A stretch of 64,000 nt of DNA from Bdellovibrio sp. NC01 (GTDB lineage Bacteria; Bdellovibrionota; Bdellovibrionia; Bdellovibrionales; Bdellovibrionaceae). Where the stretch lies: assembly GCF_006874625.1 (NCBI RefSeq), contig NZ_CP030034.1:992001-1056000 (forward strand), written 5' to 3'. The position numbers and the translations under genes are program-made. The notes beneath the pieces are model-generated. The model searched no databases, was not told the DNA's origin, and saw nothing but the letters and a program-made list of their open reading frames with translations. Below, in pieces: positions 51,361-60,073 of the stretch (within the stretch, counting starts at the first letter, position 1; the number at the start of each line of letters is the position of its first letter).

Positions 51361-52827
51361 ATGAAAAGACGTGAATTTCTAAAATTTGGTGGAGCTATCG
51401 TTACGCAAACTTTCTTGGCATCGAGCCTTTTGGAATCGGTGTTCGTGGAAACTGCCCATGGGGAAAGTGTCTCAATTCGAGACTTAAAAAATGCCCTGGC
51501 TCCGGATCAAGCAACGATCTTAGTCCCAACGGATTCAGCGTTTGCGGGCTATCAGAAGGCGTTTAATCTTCGCACTTTAAAAACACCCATGATCCGCGTG
51601 TTGTGTAAAACTCCGCAGGCCGTAGCGATCGCTGTGCAGTGGGCACGCACGAATAAAGTACCACTGGCGATGCGTAGTGGTGGGCATTCATTCGAAGGCC
51701 TTTCGCAAGGCACGGGTCTTGTGATTGACACACGTTTGATGAATCAATTCCAAATCTCTGCAGATAAAAATACTTTTGTTTCCGGTGCGGGTGCCTTGCT
51801 AGGCAACGTCTATACAGAGTTAGCGAAAGACGGTCGCGCGGTTCCTGCGGGCTCATGTCCAACAGTGGGAATCACAGGTCACACGATGGGTGGCGGTTAT
51901 GGACTGCTGGCTCGTCCTTTGGGATTAGCGTGTGATAGTTTGTTAGCAGTTGAAATGGTCAATGCTGACGGAAAAATTCTGACGGTAAGTGAAAACGAAA
52001 ATGCCGATTTATTCTGGGCTTTGCGTGGCGGCGGTGCTGGTCAGTTGGGCTTGGTCACAAAACTTCAATTTAAAACTCATCAAGTTTCACATGTCTATAC
52101 TTACGGCATGAGTTGGAAAACGACTGCGAAAGTTGCGGCAGAGTTGATGAAGGCATGGCAACAGTGGGCTCCGGAATCTCCACGTGAAATCACGTCGTTG
52201 ATGAAAATTAGCAAAGGCAAAGACGGAGTGATTGGCGTTCGTGCGATTGGCCAAACAGTTGGAACTGAAAATATTCTGCGCAGTGAACTGGCGCGCTTGT
52301 CGTCGATTGCTCAGCCGGATTCTTTGAATATTAAAGATCTTGATTTCATGGGTTCAGTTCGTCACTTCGGTGGCAGCTTCGATCCTGAATATATTTTTAT
52401 GAAAGGTAAATCGGACTACATCAAAGAGGTGATGAGTGACGAAGGTATCGCAGCGATGTTACAGAAAATCCCGTCAGGCATCGACGTGATCTTCGACTCT
52501 TACGGTGGAACGATTCGCGACAAACAAGATAAAGACACGGCCTTTGCTCATCGTGAAAAAACTGTCAGCTCTTTGCAGTACTATACACAGTGGTATAAAG
52601 AATCTGATTCGAAAGCAAAGTTGGAAATGATGAAGACTTTCCACGATGCGATGAGACCTTACATGTCGGGTGCGGCATATTTTAATTACTGCGATCTTGA
52701 TATTAAAGACTATGCTCGCGCGTATTGGGGCACGAACCTTGAGCGTTTGAGTGAAATTAAAACTCAACATGATCCAACGAATTTCTTTAATCATCCGCAA
52801 AGCATTCCATTGAAGAAGGGATCATAA
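51361..52827 (+). CDS. Tat-exported FAD-linked oxidase with berberine-bridge C-terminus
   Basis: 488 residues. A twin-arginine signal (KRREFLKFGG) marks export of a folded cofactor protein. The FAD_binding_4 domain has RSGGHSFEGL, with His109 as the usual histidyl-flavin residue, and GSCPTVGITGHTMGGG, where Cys166 is placed for a second, 6-S-cysteinyl bond as in bicovalent flavoenzymes. The C-terminal BBE motif is YWGTNLERLSEIKTQHDPTNFFNHPQSI. It probably oxidises a sugar or alcohol with O2 in the periplasm. The CBM9-like gene starts two bases after its stop. Confidence 0.9.
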   Translation: MKRREFLKFGGAIVTQTFLASSLLESVFVETAHGESVSIRDLKNALAPDQATILVPTDSAFAGYQKAFNLRTLKTPMIRVLCKTPQAVAIAVQWARTNKVPLAMRSGGHSFEGLSQGTGLVIDTRLMNQFQISADKNTFVSGAGALLGNVYTELAKDGRAVPAGSCPTVGITGHTMGGGYGLLARPLGLACDSLLAVEMVNADGKILTVSENENADLFWALRGGGAGQLGLVTKLQFKTHQVSHVYTYGMSWKTTAKVAAELMKAWQQWAPESPREITSLMKISKGKDGVIGVRAIGQTVGTENILRSELARLSSIAQPDSLNIKDLDFMGSVRHFGGSFDPEYIFMKGKSDYIKEVMSDEGIAAMLQKIPSGIDVIFDSYGGTIRDKQDKDTAFAHREKTVSSLQYYTQWYKESDSKAKLEMMKTFHDAMRPYMSGAAYFNYCDLDIKDYARAYWGTNLERLSEIKTQHDPTNFFNHPQSIPLKKGS

Positions 52828-52828
52828 G

Positions 52829-53455
52829 ATGAAATTCGCGTATCTTCTTTCAGGAATTTTATTGTCAGCATCTTTGGCGCAGGCGGAAGTTTCTGCTCTA
52901 GCTTGTGACAAGGTTCAGGCGCAACAAGCATTGACCTTGGCGTATCCCGCTGAATCGCAATTGGTTCAGCCGGTCGATGTGCAATTTCAATTGGATAACG
53001 GCAATTTAATCGCACAATTTTCTGTGCGCAGTGAAAGTATCAACGCGAAACCTGTATTGGGACCTAAAGAGTATCCTTATCAAGGTGACGTCGTAGAATT
53101 GTTTATTTCTGTGGCTGGCAATGCAGAACCATTGCCTTACTTTGAATTTGAGTTAAGTCCTTACAATAATACCTTTGAAGTTCGTGTGGACTCTTTGAAA
53201 AAGGCCTTTGTCGAAGGCATTAAAACCGGTTTTCAACATGAAGTCGTAAGACATGAAGGCGGGTGGACAGCGCGCATGATTATTCCGCTGGCTGCAATCG
53301 GTTGGAATGGCGATGCTTCCATGATTCGTGGCAATGCTTACGCGATCTTGGGTAAGTCTCCGAACAGAAGTTTCTGGAGTTTGTCTTTGCCGAAACAAGC
53401 AAAACCTAACTTCCACAAACCAGAATTTTTCAAACCCTTGTTAGACTGCCGTTAA
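52829..53455 (+). CDS. Exported CBM9-like (carbohydrate-binding family 9-type) protein
   Basis: 208 residues with a signal peptide (about 1-19). The beta-sandwich has YPYQGDVVELFISVAG, PYFEFELSPYNNTFEVRV and EVVRHEGGWTARMIIPLAAIGW, the landmarks of carbohydrate-binding family 9-like proteins. The start directly follows the flavin oxidase stop, so the two form an operon and probably meet in the periplasm, perhaps on a sugar. It has no catalytic motif. Confidence 0.82.
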   Translation: MKFAYLLSGILLSASLAQAEVSALACDKVQAQQALTLAYPAESQLVQPVDVQFQLDNGNLIAQFSVRSESINAKPVLGPKEYPYQGDVVELFISVAGNAEPLPYFEFELSPYNNTFEVRVDSLKKAFVEGIKTGFQHEVVRHEGGWTARMIIPLAAIGWNGDASMIRGNAYAILGKSPNRSFWSLSLPKQAKPNFHKPEFFKPLLDCR

Positions 53456-53467
53456 AAATAAATCAAA

Positions 53468-54418
53468 TTACTTGGCTTGCGATTGGTGCAACAGATTCCA
53501 ATCGCGACCGGCTTCATTCGTCTGGAAGGCTTCGATATTGCCGTGATCTCGGATCGTGATGAATAGGGTCTTGCCGTCTTTGCCACCGAAAGTTAGATTC
53601 GTTGGCTCTTTCCCGTGAAGCTGAATCGTAGAAAGTAGTTTTCCATCTGGCGAAATGCGATCAACTTTGCCTTCCCCAATTCGCACCGCATAGATCGCGC
53701 CACTCATATCGACTTTGATTCCATCGACGGTGTCTTTTTTAAACTGATAGACTAATTTTTTGTTCGTAAGCTTGTGATCTTTTAGATCAAACGAATATAA
53801 AGCACCACTGATGGATTCAGTAAAATATAATTTACTTTCATCGGGACTTAGCTCGATGCCATTCACGGCTTTTAGGTCTTGGCCGACGATCGAGAATTTA
53901 CCATCAGTAGTAAGCAACCAGATGTTTCCTTTCTTTTTAGAACTCCAAGACGGATCGCTAAAGTAAATGTCGCCACTGCGACTTACGGTGAAATCGTTGG
54001 GCTGGTTGAAATCTTTGTTAGTGGCAACAACCACAATTGCTTTACTTTGCAAATCGATCTTCAGCAGTTGATGCTTGATGCGATCAGCAACCAGCATTTC
54101 TTTCTTCGCATTGAAGCGAATGGAATTACTGACGCCGCCGTCGGGGAGAGTTGTGAAAAGTTCTGGTTTGTTAGAGCCAGCTTTCACGACGCCGATGGTT
54201 CCCGATTTTGCGAAGTTCACAACATAAAGATTGCCGTCGGCATCAACGGCGGGACCTTCAATACCTTTGGTGAACAAACCGTTGCCAGTCAAAACCTTCG
54301 CTTCATTGATAGAAGCTGATGGACTGACCGTCGGTGCTCTTGGAGTTGAAACAGAAACGTCTGCTTGCGCAGACGTTATTAAAGCAATGAAGCCGCTTAA
54401 AAGAAGCTGAGCTGTCAT
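53468..54418 (-). CDS. Exported SMP-30/gluconolactonase-like beta-propeller
   Basis: 316 residues with a short signal peptide (cut near QAD). Repeated blades read like IEGPAVDADGNLYVVNF, QPNDFTVSRSGDIYFSDPSW, VNGIELSPDESKLYFTES and TVDGIKVDMSGAIYAVRI. The Glu, Asn and Asp residues in EGPAVD, FNQPNDF and VDGIKVD match the SMP-30 metal site. Members hydrolyse lactones. It is six bases downstream of the L,D-transpeptidase gene, which suggests a joint envelope role; that link is inference. Confidence 0.87.
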   Translation of the reverse strand: MTAQLLLSGFIALITSAQADVSVSTPRAPTVSPSASINEAKVLTGNGLFTKGIEGPAVDADGNLYVVNFAKSGTIGVVKAGSNKPELFTTLPDGGVSNSIRFNAKKEMLVADRIKHQLLKIDLQSKAIVVVATNKDFNQPNDFTVSRSGDIYFSDPSWSSKKKGNIWLLTTDGKFSIVGQDLKAVNGIELSPDESKLYFTESISGALYSFDLKDHKLTNKKLVYQFKKDTVDGIKVDMSGAIYAVRIGEGKVDRISPDGKLLSTIQLHGKEPTNLTFGGKDGKTLFITIRDHGNIEAFQTNEAGRDWNLLHQSQAK

Positions 54419-54424
54419 GTTCGC

Positions 54425-55441
54425 TTATTGAGTTTGTTGTTGAGAAGCCTGACCAGCAAGAACACTTTCGCCACGGGCGATAGCTGCTGAAACTTCTTTC
54501 TCGTTGAATGGGCTCCACTCTTCACGAATGATCTTGTAAGTATCGCCAGATTTCAAAGCATAGATCGTTTTCACACCATAATCGACGTGTTGATCTGATT
54601 CATAACGCTGCAAAGTTTTAACAAGCAACTGATCGTTGTGTTGAACAATGTAAGGTTGTGAAAGGTGAACTTTGATAAATTGATATTTTGCTTTCAAATT
54701 GGCTTTGTGGTTTTTCCACGTTTTCAAGTTGAAGCCAGGAGCTTTGAAGTCTGCATCGTAATAGCTGATGTATTTTTCAATGTCTTGGTTTTCCCAAGCT
54801 TGGCGCCAGCCTTCGATGAAGGTATTCAATTCGACTCTGCGCTTTTCATGATCTTCTTTAGACACGTAATTAACGTGGTCGAAGATTAAGATAGGCGTTT
54901 CGCGAAGTTTAATATAGTCAGCCAATTTTTTGATCACGTCATTACGAACAACAACGCAACCTTTTGAACCGCGAGTCAGGGCCACGCTATCTGGGATCGC
55001 ATGAAGCCAGATGCCAGAACCCGTTTTATTTAAACGACGGTCAAAAAGATTTGGATAGTTTGTTGTGAAAGCCAAGCCACCATAAAGACTGAATGGAATT
55101 TCTGGCTGAGAAAGACGTTTTTCTAAGAAATAGATACCTTCTGGAGTACGCGCATCATCACGTTTCGTTTTGTTGCCGTTCTTTTTCCCGATATCAGCTG
55201 GATATTCGACAACCTTTTCAATCTTTTCGCCGTTACGCTCAAACACTGAAAGTTTGCGTTGTTCTTTATCTACAAGAAGAACGTATTTCGAAAATGCTTC
55301 CGTCTCTGAAATTTGTAGAAGAGGAGCGGGAAGTAGCTCTGCAGCCTTCGCATCAGCTTGAGACGCTGGCGAATTCGCAGGGCCCGCAACCGCAGGTAAG
55401 CAAGATAGTAAAATTATGCATCCAGAGAGGAAAATTCTCAT
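54425..55441 (-). CDS. L,D-transpeptidase (YkuD domain) with C-terminal extension
   Basis: 338 residues with a signal peptide (cut near AVAG). The YkuD domain (about 52-190) carries His147 in GIWLHAIPD and the catalytic Cys162 in RGSKGCVVVRND. The C-terminal 110 residues (EGWRQAWENQDIEKYISYYDADF) look like an NTF2-type domain. Such enzymes make 3-3 crosslinks in peptidoglycan or attach proteins to it; in Bdellovibrio L,D-transpeptidases are known to remodel prey and predator walls. Whether this one acts on prey is open. Confidence 0.92.
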   Translation of the reverse strand: MRIFLSGCIILLSCLPAVAGPANSPASQADAKAAELLPAPLLQISETEAFSKYVLLVDKEQRKLSVFERNGEKIEKVVEYPADIGKKNGNKTKRDDARTPEGIYFLEKRLSQPEIPFSLYGGLAFTTNYPNLFDRRLNKTGSGIWLHAIPDSVALTRGSKGCVVVRNDVIKKLADYIKLRETPILIFDHVNYVSKEDHEKRRVELNTFIEGWRQAWENQDIEKYISYYDADFKAPGFNLKTWKNHKANLKAKYQFIKVHLSQPYIVQHNDQLLVKTLQRYESDQHVDYGVKTIYALKSGDTYKIIREEWSPFNEKEVSAAIARGESVLAGQASQQQTQ

Positions 55442-55568
55442 ATGTATATTATGTCGGAAGACTCGGTAATTTTGTCAAGCCCCAGAGCTGATATGTCTAT
55501 TGCTTAGACACTTTCTGAGGAATTCGTGGGTGGCATGAATTCTCTAGAAAAAATGAAGATATGAGCGT

Positions 55569-55595
55569 TAAGACCAAGGACTGATTCACCGATAC
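55569..55595 (+). promoter_or_regulatory. Sigma-28 (FliA)-like promoter before fliL
   Basis: TAAG (55569-55572), then 15 bases, then ACCGATAC (55588-55595) matches the flagellar sigma-28 pattern TAAA-N15-GCCGATAA with exact spacing. It lies 25 bases before the fliL start codon. Confidence 0.6.
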
Positions 55596-55620
55596 CTTAC
55601 TTAGCTAAGAGGTTCACGAG

Positions 55621-56130
55621 ATGTCAGAAGCACAAGCACAAGCGCCAGAAAAACCGAAAAACTCAGGCATGATCTTCCAGATCGTGTTCGCCGTAGTTAA
55701 CTTGGCGGTCATGGGTGTCGGTATCTACATGGTTTATGCGTCGACAATGGGTTGGGAAAGCCCGAAGATTACAGAGGAACAAGTGGAGCGTGAAATCGCC
55801 TCGACTCCTTCTGCTGCGGATGCGGGTCCCCTGATCTATACAATGGATAAGTTCACGGTTAATTTGGGTGGCGAACCGAAACGTACGATCCGTCTGGAAG
55901 TGAACCTACAAATGTTGGGTAAAGACGGCTTCGAAGAAGTCATGGAACCTGAAAATCGTGCGAAAGCGCGCGACAAGATCGTCCGCATTCTTAATGATGA
56001 GGCGTTCGGTAATCTTGAAAGCATTCAAGGCAAATTATTCCTAAAAGATAAGATCGCAATGGAAGTAAACAGCATCTTGCACAAAGGTGTAGTGAAGGAC
56101 GTTTACTTCTCTGACTTTGTTGTTCAATAA
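55621..56130 (+). CDS. fliL: Flagellar basal body-associated protein FliL
   Basis: 169 residues. A short cytoplasmic N-terminus precedes one membrane helix (about 18-41). The periplasmic domain has MDKFTVNLGGEPKRTIRLEVNLQML and ARDKIVRILNDEAFGNLESIQGK, which is the FliL signature. It forms rings around the stator units and supports motor function. No other flagellar gene is near, so fliL is on its own here. GAGGTT precedes the ATG and a sigma-28-like promoter fits flagellar control. Confidence 0.92.
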   Translation: MSEAQAQAPEKPKNSGMIFQIVFAVVNLAVMGVGIYMVYASTMGWESPKITEEQVEREIASTPSAADAGPLIYTMDKFTVNLGGEPKRTIRLEVNLQMLGKDGFEEVMEPENRAKARDKIVRILNDEAFGNLESIQGKLFLKDKIAMEVNSILHKGVVKDVYFSDFVVQ

Positions 56131-56252
56131 GTCTAGACTATATGCTGGGTAACAGGGCTGCCGCCCATAAGTCTTAAAAATCTCCAAATGGTTGTCTTCG
56201 CTGAAGGCCGGTTCCAAACTTAGGGACGGACCTTCAACGGAAAGTAGCAGCC

Positions 56253-57728
56253 ATGAGACGTTTTTCAACATTGCTAGTCGGCTTGAGTTTTTCGCTTTCT
56301 GCATACGCAGTCGAACCAACTCCAAATACCGCTCCTAATCAACCCTCAAAACCTGACGTCATCGGTGCCATCAAAGGATGGTCACAAGCCGGTGACATGA
56401 AGATTTCCCTTCCAGTGACACGCTTCACTTTGGAAAACGGTTTGACGGTTATTCTTTTGGAAGATCATTCCGTGCCGATGGTGAGTTATCACACGTGGTA
56501 CCGCGTGGGTTCACGCGATGAATCTCCGGGTGTGACGGGTGCAGCGCACATGCTTGAACACATGATGTTTAAGGGAGCAAAAAAATACGACGGTAAATCT
56601 TTTGATCGTATTTTTCATGAAAACGGCATCACCAACAATGCTTTCACGACAAATGACTACACAGGCTTTTTCGAAAACTTGCCAAGCTCCAAGCTTGAAC
56701 TTGTGATGGATATGGAAGTGGACAGAATGAGTTCACTTTCCTTGAATCCAGCAGATCTTAAGAGTGAAAAAGAAGTTGTAAAAGAAGAACGCCGCTGGCG
56801 CGTTGACAACAACCCAATGGGTTTGGTGCGCGAGCTAATGATGAGCACGGTCTTTAAATACAACCCTTATCACTGGCCAGTGATCGGTTACATGAAAGAT
56901 ATCGCAAATTATGACGTAGAAAAATTGCGTTTTTTCTATAGCACTTACTATGTGCCGAATAATGCGGTTCTAGTTCTGGTAGGGGACTTCAAAACTTCAA
57001 CGGCGAAAAGCCTGATTGAAAAATATTATGGTGGTTTGGCGTATCGTCCTTTGCCACGCAGAAATTATCCAAAAGAACCGAAACAAGAAGTTCAAGAAAA
57101 TGCGACTTTACGCAAAGACGTGCAAAACAGCTCTTTCGTAGTTGCTTTCCAAAGCCCGAAACAAGGTGAAGCGGATATGTATCCACTGGACCTTGCGGCA
57201 AATATCTTGGGTAACGGAACTTCAAGCCGTCTTTATAAACGCCTTGTGTACCAAAAACAAATCGCAACATCAGCTTATTCATTCAACTATGCCATGCGTG
57301 AAGCAGGTGTGTTTGCGGTGGGCGTAAACTTGAAGCCAGGCTTTGGTATCCAAGAATCTTTGGACATCACTTACAACGAGCTGTGGAAACTTCGTAATCA
57401 GAAAGTGACTGAAAAAGAGTTAGCGAAAGCGAAAACTCAAGTGATGAAAGACTTGGTGGATAGCTTAAAAACGATGGATGGCAAAGCGCGTGCCTTGGCG
57501 GTGAATGAAATCGTGACGGGCACTTATGAAACTCTGTTCACGGATCTTGATAAATACGAAGCAGTGACAGCTGACGATATCAAAAAAGTCGCTGATAAAT
57601 ACACGAATCAGACACAACGTTCAGTGATCGTTTTGCAACCGAAAAATGCTCCGACTCAAGAGGCGCAATCAGCGGCCACGCCTGAAGCAAAACAAGAAGC
57701 GAAACCAGAAAGCAAAAAGGAAGAGTAG
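56253..57728 (+). CDS. M16-family zinc metalloprotease, catalytically complete
   Basis: 491 residues with a signal peptide (about 1-19). The inverted zinc motif HxxEH is His99-Glu102-His103 in AAHMLEHMMFKG, with the distal Glu expected in KEVVKEERRWR about 70 residues on. Two M16 halves follow (PF00675-like then PF05193-like, YYVPNNAVLVLVGDF). The last 30 residues are Ala/Glu/Lys/Pro-rich. It is periplasmic and probably pairs with the next gene's product as in two-subunit M16 proteases. It is three bases from that gene. Confidence 0.93.
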   Translation: MRRFSTLLVGLSFSLSAYAVEPTPNTAPNQPSKPDVIGAIKGWSQAGDMKISLPVTRFTLENGLTVILLEDHSVPMVSYHTWYRVGSRDESPGVTGAAHMLEHMMFKGAKKYDGKSFDRIFHENGITNNAFTTNDYTGFFENLPSSKLELVMDMEVDRMSSLSLNPADLKSEKEVVKEERRWRVDNNPMGLVRELMMSTVFKYNPYHWPVIGYMKDIANYDVEKLRFFYSTYYVPNNAVLVLVGDFKTSTAKSLIEKYYGGLAYRPLPRRNYPKEPKQEVQENATLRKDVQNSSFVVAFQSPKQGEADMYPLDLAANILGNGTSSRLYKRLVYQKQIATSAYSFNYAMREAGVFAVGVNLKPGFGIQESLDITYNELWKLRNQKVTEKELAKAKTQVMKDLVDSLKTMDGKARALAVNEIVTGTYETLFTDLDKYEAVTADDIKKVADKYTNQTQRSVIVLQPKNAPTQEAQSAATPEAKQEAKPESKKEE

Positions 57729-57731
57729 AGT

Positions 57732-59144
57732 ATGAAGAAGATTGTTGTAGCACTTTCCCTTCCATTTATTTTGTCAGGTGTGACAGCGTGTTCAACTTCT
57801 GGCAATAAAACTCAGAAGCTTGAAAACGGTTACGTTAGTAAAGCGAGCGGTTCATTTAAGTTGCAACCGTTCAAAGAAACGACTTTGGATAACGGTCTTA
57901 AAGTTATTTTCGTTCGCGACAACACTTTGCCGCGTGTCAGTCTGACGTTGTTGGTTAAAACCGGTACAATGCAAGAACCGGCTTCTCAAGCAGGTTTGAA
58001 TGCTTTGACGGCTTATCTTTTAGAACAAGGCACTCAATCTAAAGACGCCAGCACGATTGCTGATGATTTTGGACAAATGGGTTCGAACTTGGATATCTCT
58101 CCGGGTGCGGATGTGACGACTATTTATTCAGACTCTTTGACTTCGTCGTCAGAGACTTTGTTAAACCTGGTTGCTGACGTTGCGATGAATCCGGCATTTA
58201 AAGATGGCGAAATTGCACGTATGCGTTCGCAAGTGTTGGCAGGTCTTAAAAAGAAGATCGACAATCCTTCGTCATTCACAGACGACAAAATGGACGAATT
58301 CTTGTACGGCGAGCATCCTTATGCGCGTGATACCAACGGGACTCCAGAAGCAGTCAAATCAATCACCAAACAAGACATCATTAAGCACTATTTGACGTTC
58401 TATCGTCCAAACAACGCAACGTTGGCAGTTGTTGGTCAATACGGCGATGATTTTGAAAAGAAAGTGCAAGAGATCTTTGGTAAATGGACGAAACGTACAA
58501 TTCCGGCGACGACAGTAGCGGAAGCTCCTGCAATTGATAAATTGCAAGTGCGCGTGATCACGAAGAAGGGTTTGCAACAAACGCAAATTCGCCTGGCTCA
58601 AGTGGGCATTGCTCGTCCAGATGCAGATTTCTTATCTTTGCGTTTGGGCAACGAAATCTTGGGTGGCGGTTTCGCCAGTCGTTTGAATCAACACGTTCGT
58701 GACGACTTGGGGCTGACTTATTCTATTTACTCGGGCTTCGATGCACGTAAAGACAAGGGCAGCTTCGATATTTCGACGTTCACTAAGAACGAAACAGCAG
58801 GTAAAACATTCGAAGAAACATTAAAAGTCGTCGGTGATTATTTGGCAAAAGGTGCTGACGATCGCGAAATCAACGCCGGGAAAAGCCAATTGGTAGGGCA
58901 ATTCCCACGCGCTATCGAAACTGCGGATCGCTTGGCTTATAACTTGTTGGTTCTTGATTTCTACGGAATCTCTTTCGATTACCTGACAGACTACAACAAG
59001 AACGTTGATAATCTTTCAACGAAGAAAGTGAATGAAGCAATTCGCAGACATATCGATCCGACGAAGTTCAAAGTGATCATCTACGGAAACGAATCGATCA
59101 TTCCACAGTTCCAAAAATACAACCCCGAAGTCATTAAGATGTAG
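57732..59144 (+). CDS. M16-family lipoprotein lacking the zinc motif
   Basis: 470 residues. The signal peptide ends with a lipobox (GVTAC, Cys20). The M16 fold is clear from TTLDNGLKVIFVRDNTLPRVSL, FYRPNNATLAVVGQYG and LRLGNEILGGGFASRLNQHVRDDLGLTYSIYSGFD, but where HxxEH is expected it reads AGLNALTAYLLEQGTQ. It is therefore the non-catalytic partner that, in heterodimeric M16 proteases, helps form the chamber. It is translated from the same operon as the active subunit, three bases apart. Confidence 0.93.
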   Translation: MKKIVVALSLPFILSGVTACSTSGNKTQKLENGYVSKASGSFKLQPFKETTLDNGLKVIFVRDNTLPRVSLTLLVKTGTMQEPASQAGLNALTAYLLEQGTQSKDASTIADDFGQMGSNLDISPGADVTTIYSDSLTSSSETLLNLVADVAMNPAFKDGEIARMRSQVLAGLKKKIDNPSSFTDDKMDEFLYGEHPYARDTNGTPEAVKSITKQDIIKHYLTFYRPNNATLAVVGQYGDDFEKKVQEIFGKWTKRTIPATTVAEAPAIDKLQVRVITKKGLQQTQIRLAQVGIARPDADFLSLRLGNEILGGGFASRLNQHVRDDLGLTYSIYSGFDARKDKGSFDISTFTKNETAGKTFEETLKVVGDYLAKGADDREINAGKSQLVGQFPRAIETADRLAYNLLVLDFYGISFDYLTDYNKNVDNLSTKKVNEAIRRHIDPTKFKVIIYGNESIIPQFQKYNPEVIKM

Positions 59145-59212
59145 GGCCGGACGGCCGCAGTGCCGTAGCGACGGCAGTCGCGAAGGCTGGAGCAACTCCC
59201 GCGAAAGCGGGA
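59145..59212. repeat. Three consecutive GC-rich hairpins
   Basis: Right after the stop codon are GGCCG/CGGCC (59145-59156), TGCCGT/ACGGCA with an AGCG loop (59161-59176) and TCCCGC/GCGGGA with a GAAA tetraloop (59197-59212). They lead directly into a terminator. The third resembles short palindromes found as intergenic repeats in other genomes. Confidence 0.7.
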
Positions 59213-59225
59213 ATCCTAATAATAA

Positions 59226-59252
59226 AAAAAAGCCGGGTTCCCCCGGCTTTTT
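59226..59252. terminator. Bidirectional terminator after the M16 pair
   Basis: AGCCGGG (59231-59237) pairs with CCCGGCT (59242-59248), flanked by an A run on the left and TTTTTC on the right. It can end the M16 operon and the convergent membrane protein gene. Confidence 0.88.
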
Positions 59253-59281
59253 CATTTCTATCTATTCAACTTTTTAAGATC

Positions 59282-59998
59282 TTATTTCTTCTTCTTACGT
59301 TTAGCTCTTAAGAAGATAAACACCCCAAGTGCTGCAAGTAACAAAGCTCCGGCAAGAAGCAAGTTCTTGTTGCCACTCTTTTGGCCGTCTTCAGCTTGGT
59401 ACATATCTGCTGGCATCGCTGAACCAATCGGGGCACCCAGCGTTTCAGAGCCTGGGCGAATTGGACCAAGGTCTGGTTTTGCTGAAAGGTTTTTCGTTGC
59501 GATAACACGCAAACTCATCACTGCTTTAAAGAAATCCTGGCTGTATTTTGTATAAAACTGTTTGTGAGCGCTGAATGTCACAAGGATCGCGATCTTATCT
59601 TTGATCGTTGCTAGGTAGCGAGTGAAGTAGTTTGGAACTTCAGAACCCATGTGCAAAGAATCAATCCAGTTTTGGTCATTGATTTGTACTGTTTTCGCTT
59701 TGTAAACGATCTTAGATTCTTGCGTGATGCCTTTTGAAGAGATCGTGATCGGTGAGTTCAAATGCGCTTCATACAGAGGGAAAGTGTCGGTAGGACCCAC
59801 TTCCTTAGCAGTTAGGATAATGATCGCTTCTTTAGATTCTTTAGTTTGTTCGCTTCGGCAAACCCATTCAGTTTGTTCAAGGTTGCACTTCCAAGACTCT
59901 GGCATTTCGAAAGCGATGTAGGCATTACGAAAGACTTTTGCATGTGCTGTAAAACTGAGTAGAATAACGACCAGTGACGCGAACATTTTGTACTTCAT
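59282..59998 (-). CDS. Exported protein with C-terminal membrane anchor, function unknown
   Basis: 238 residues from the ATG at 59998 (GAGGT seven bases before). A signal peptide (cut near HA-KVF) leads to a periplasmic domain with YIAFEMPESWKCNLEQTEWVCRS, where two Cys probably pair, and QNWIDSLHMGSEVPNYFTRYL. A Gly/Pro linker and one membrane helix (about 210-229) end in RAKRKKKK, so the body faces the periplasm and the basic tail the cytoplasm. It resembles small sortase-like anchored proteins in layout only. No family is recognised. Confidence 0.78.
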   Translation of the reverse strand: MKYKMFASLVVILLSFTAHAKVFRNAYIAFEMPESWKCNLEQTEWVCRSEQTKESKEAIIILTAKEVGPTDTFPLYEAHLNSPITISSKGITQESKIVYKAKTVQINDQNWIDSLHMGSEVPNYFTRYLATIKDKIAILVTFSAHKQFYTKYSQDFFKAVMSLRVIATKNLSAKPDLGPIRPGSETLGAPIGSAMPADMYQAEDGQKSGNKNLLLAGALLLAALGVFIFLRAKRKKKK

Positions 59999-60073
59999 GC
60001 AGAACCTCATAGTTGAATGTCATAAGTATAATAACAATTCCGTCGGGGATCAAAGGCCAAAGGAGAAAATCTC

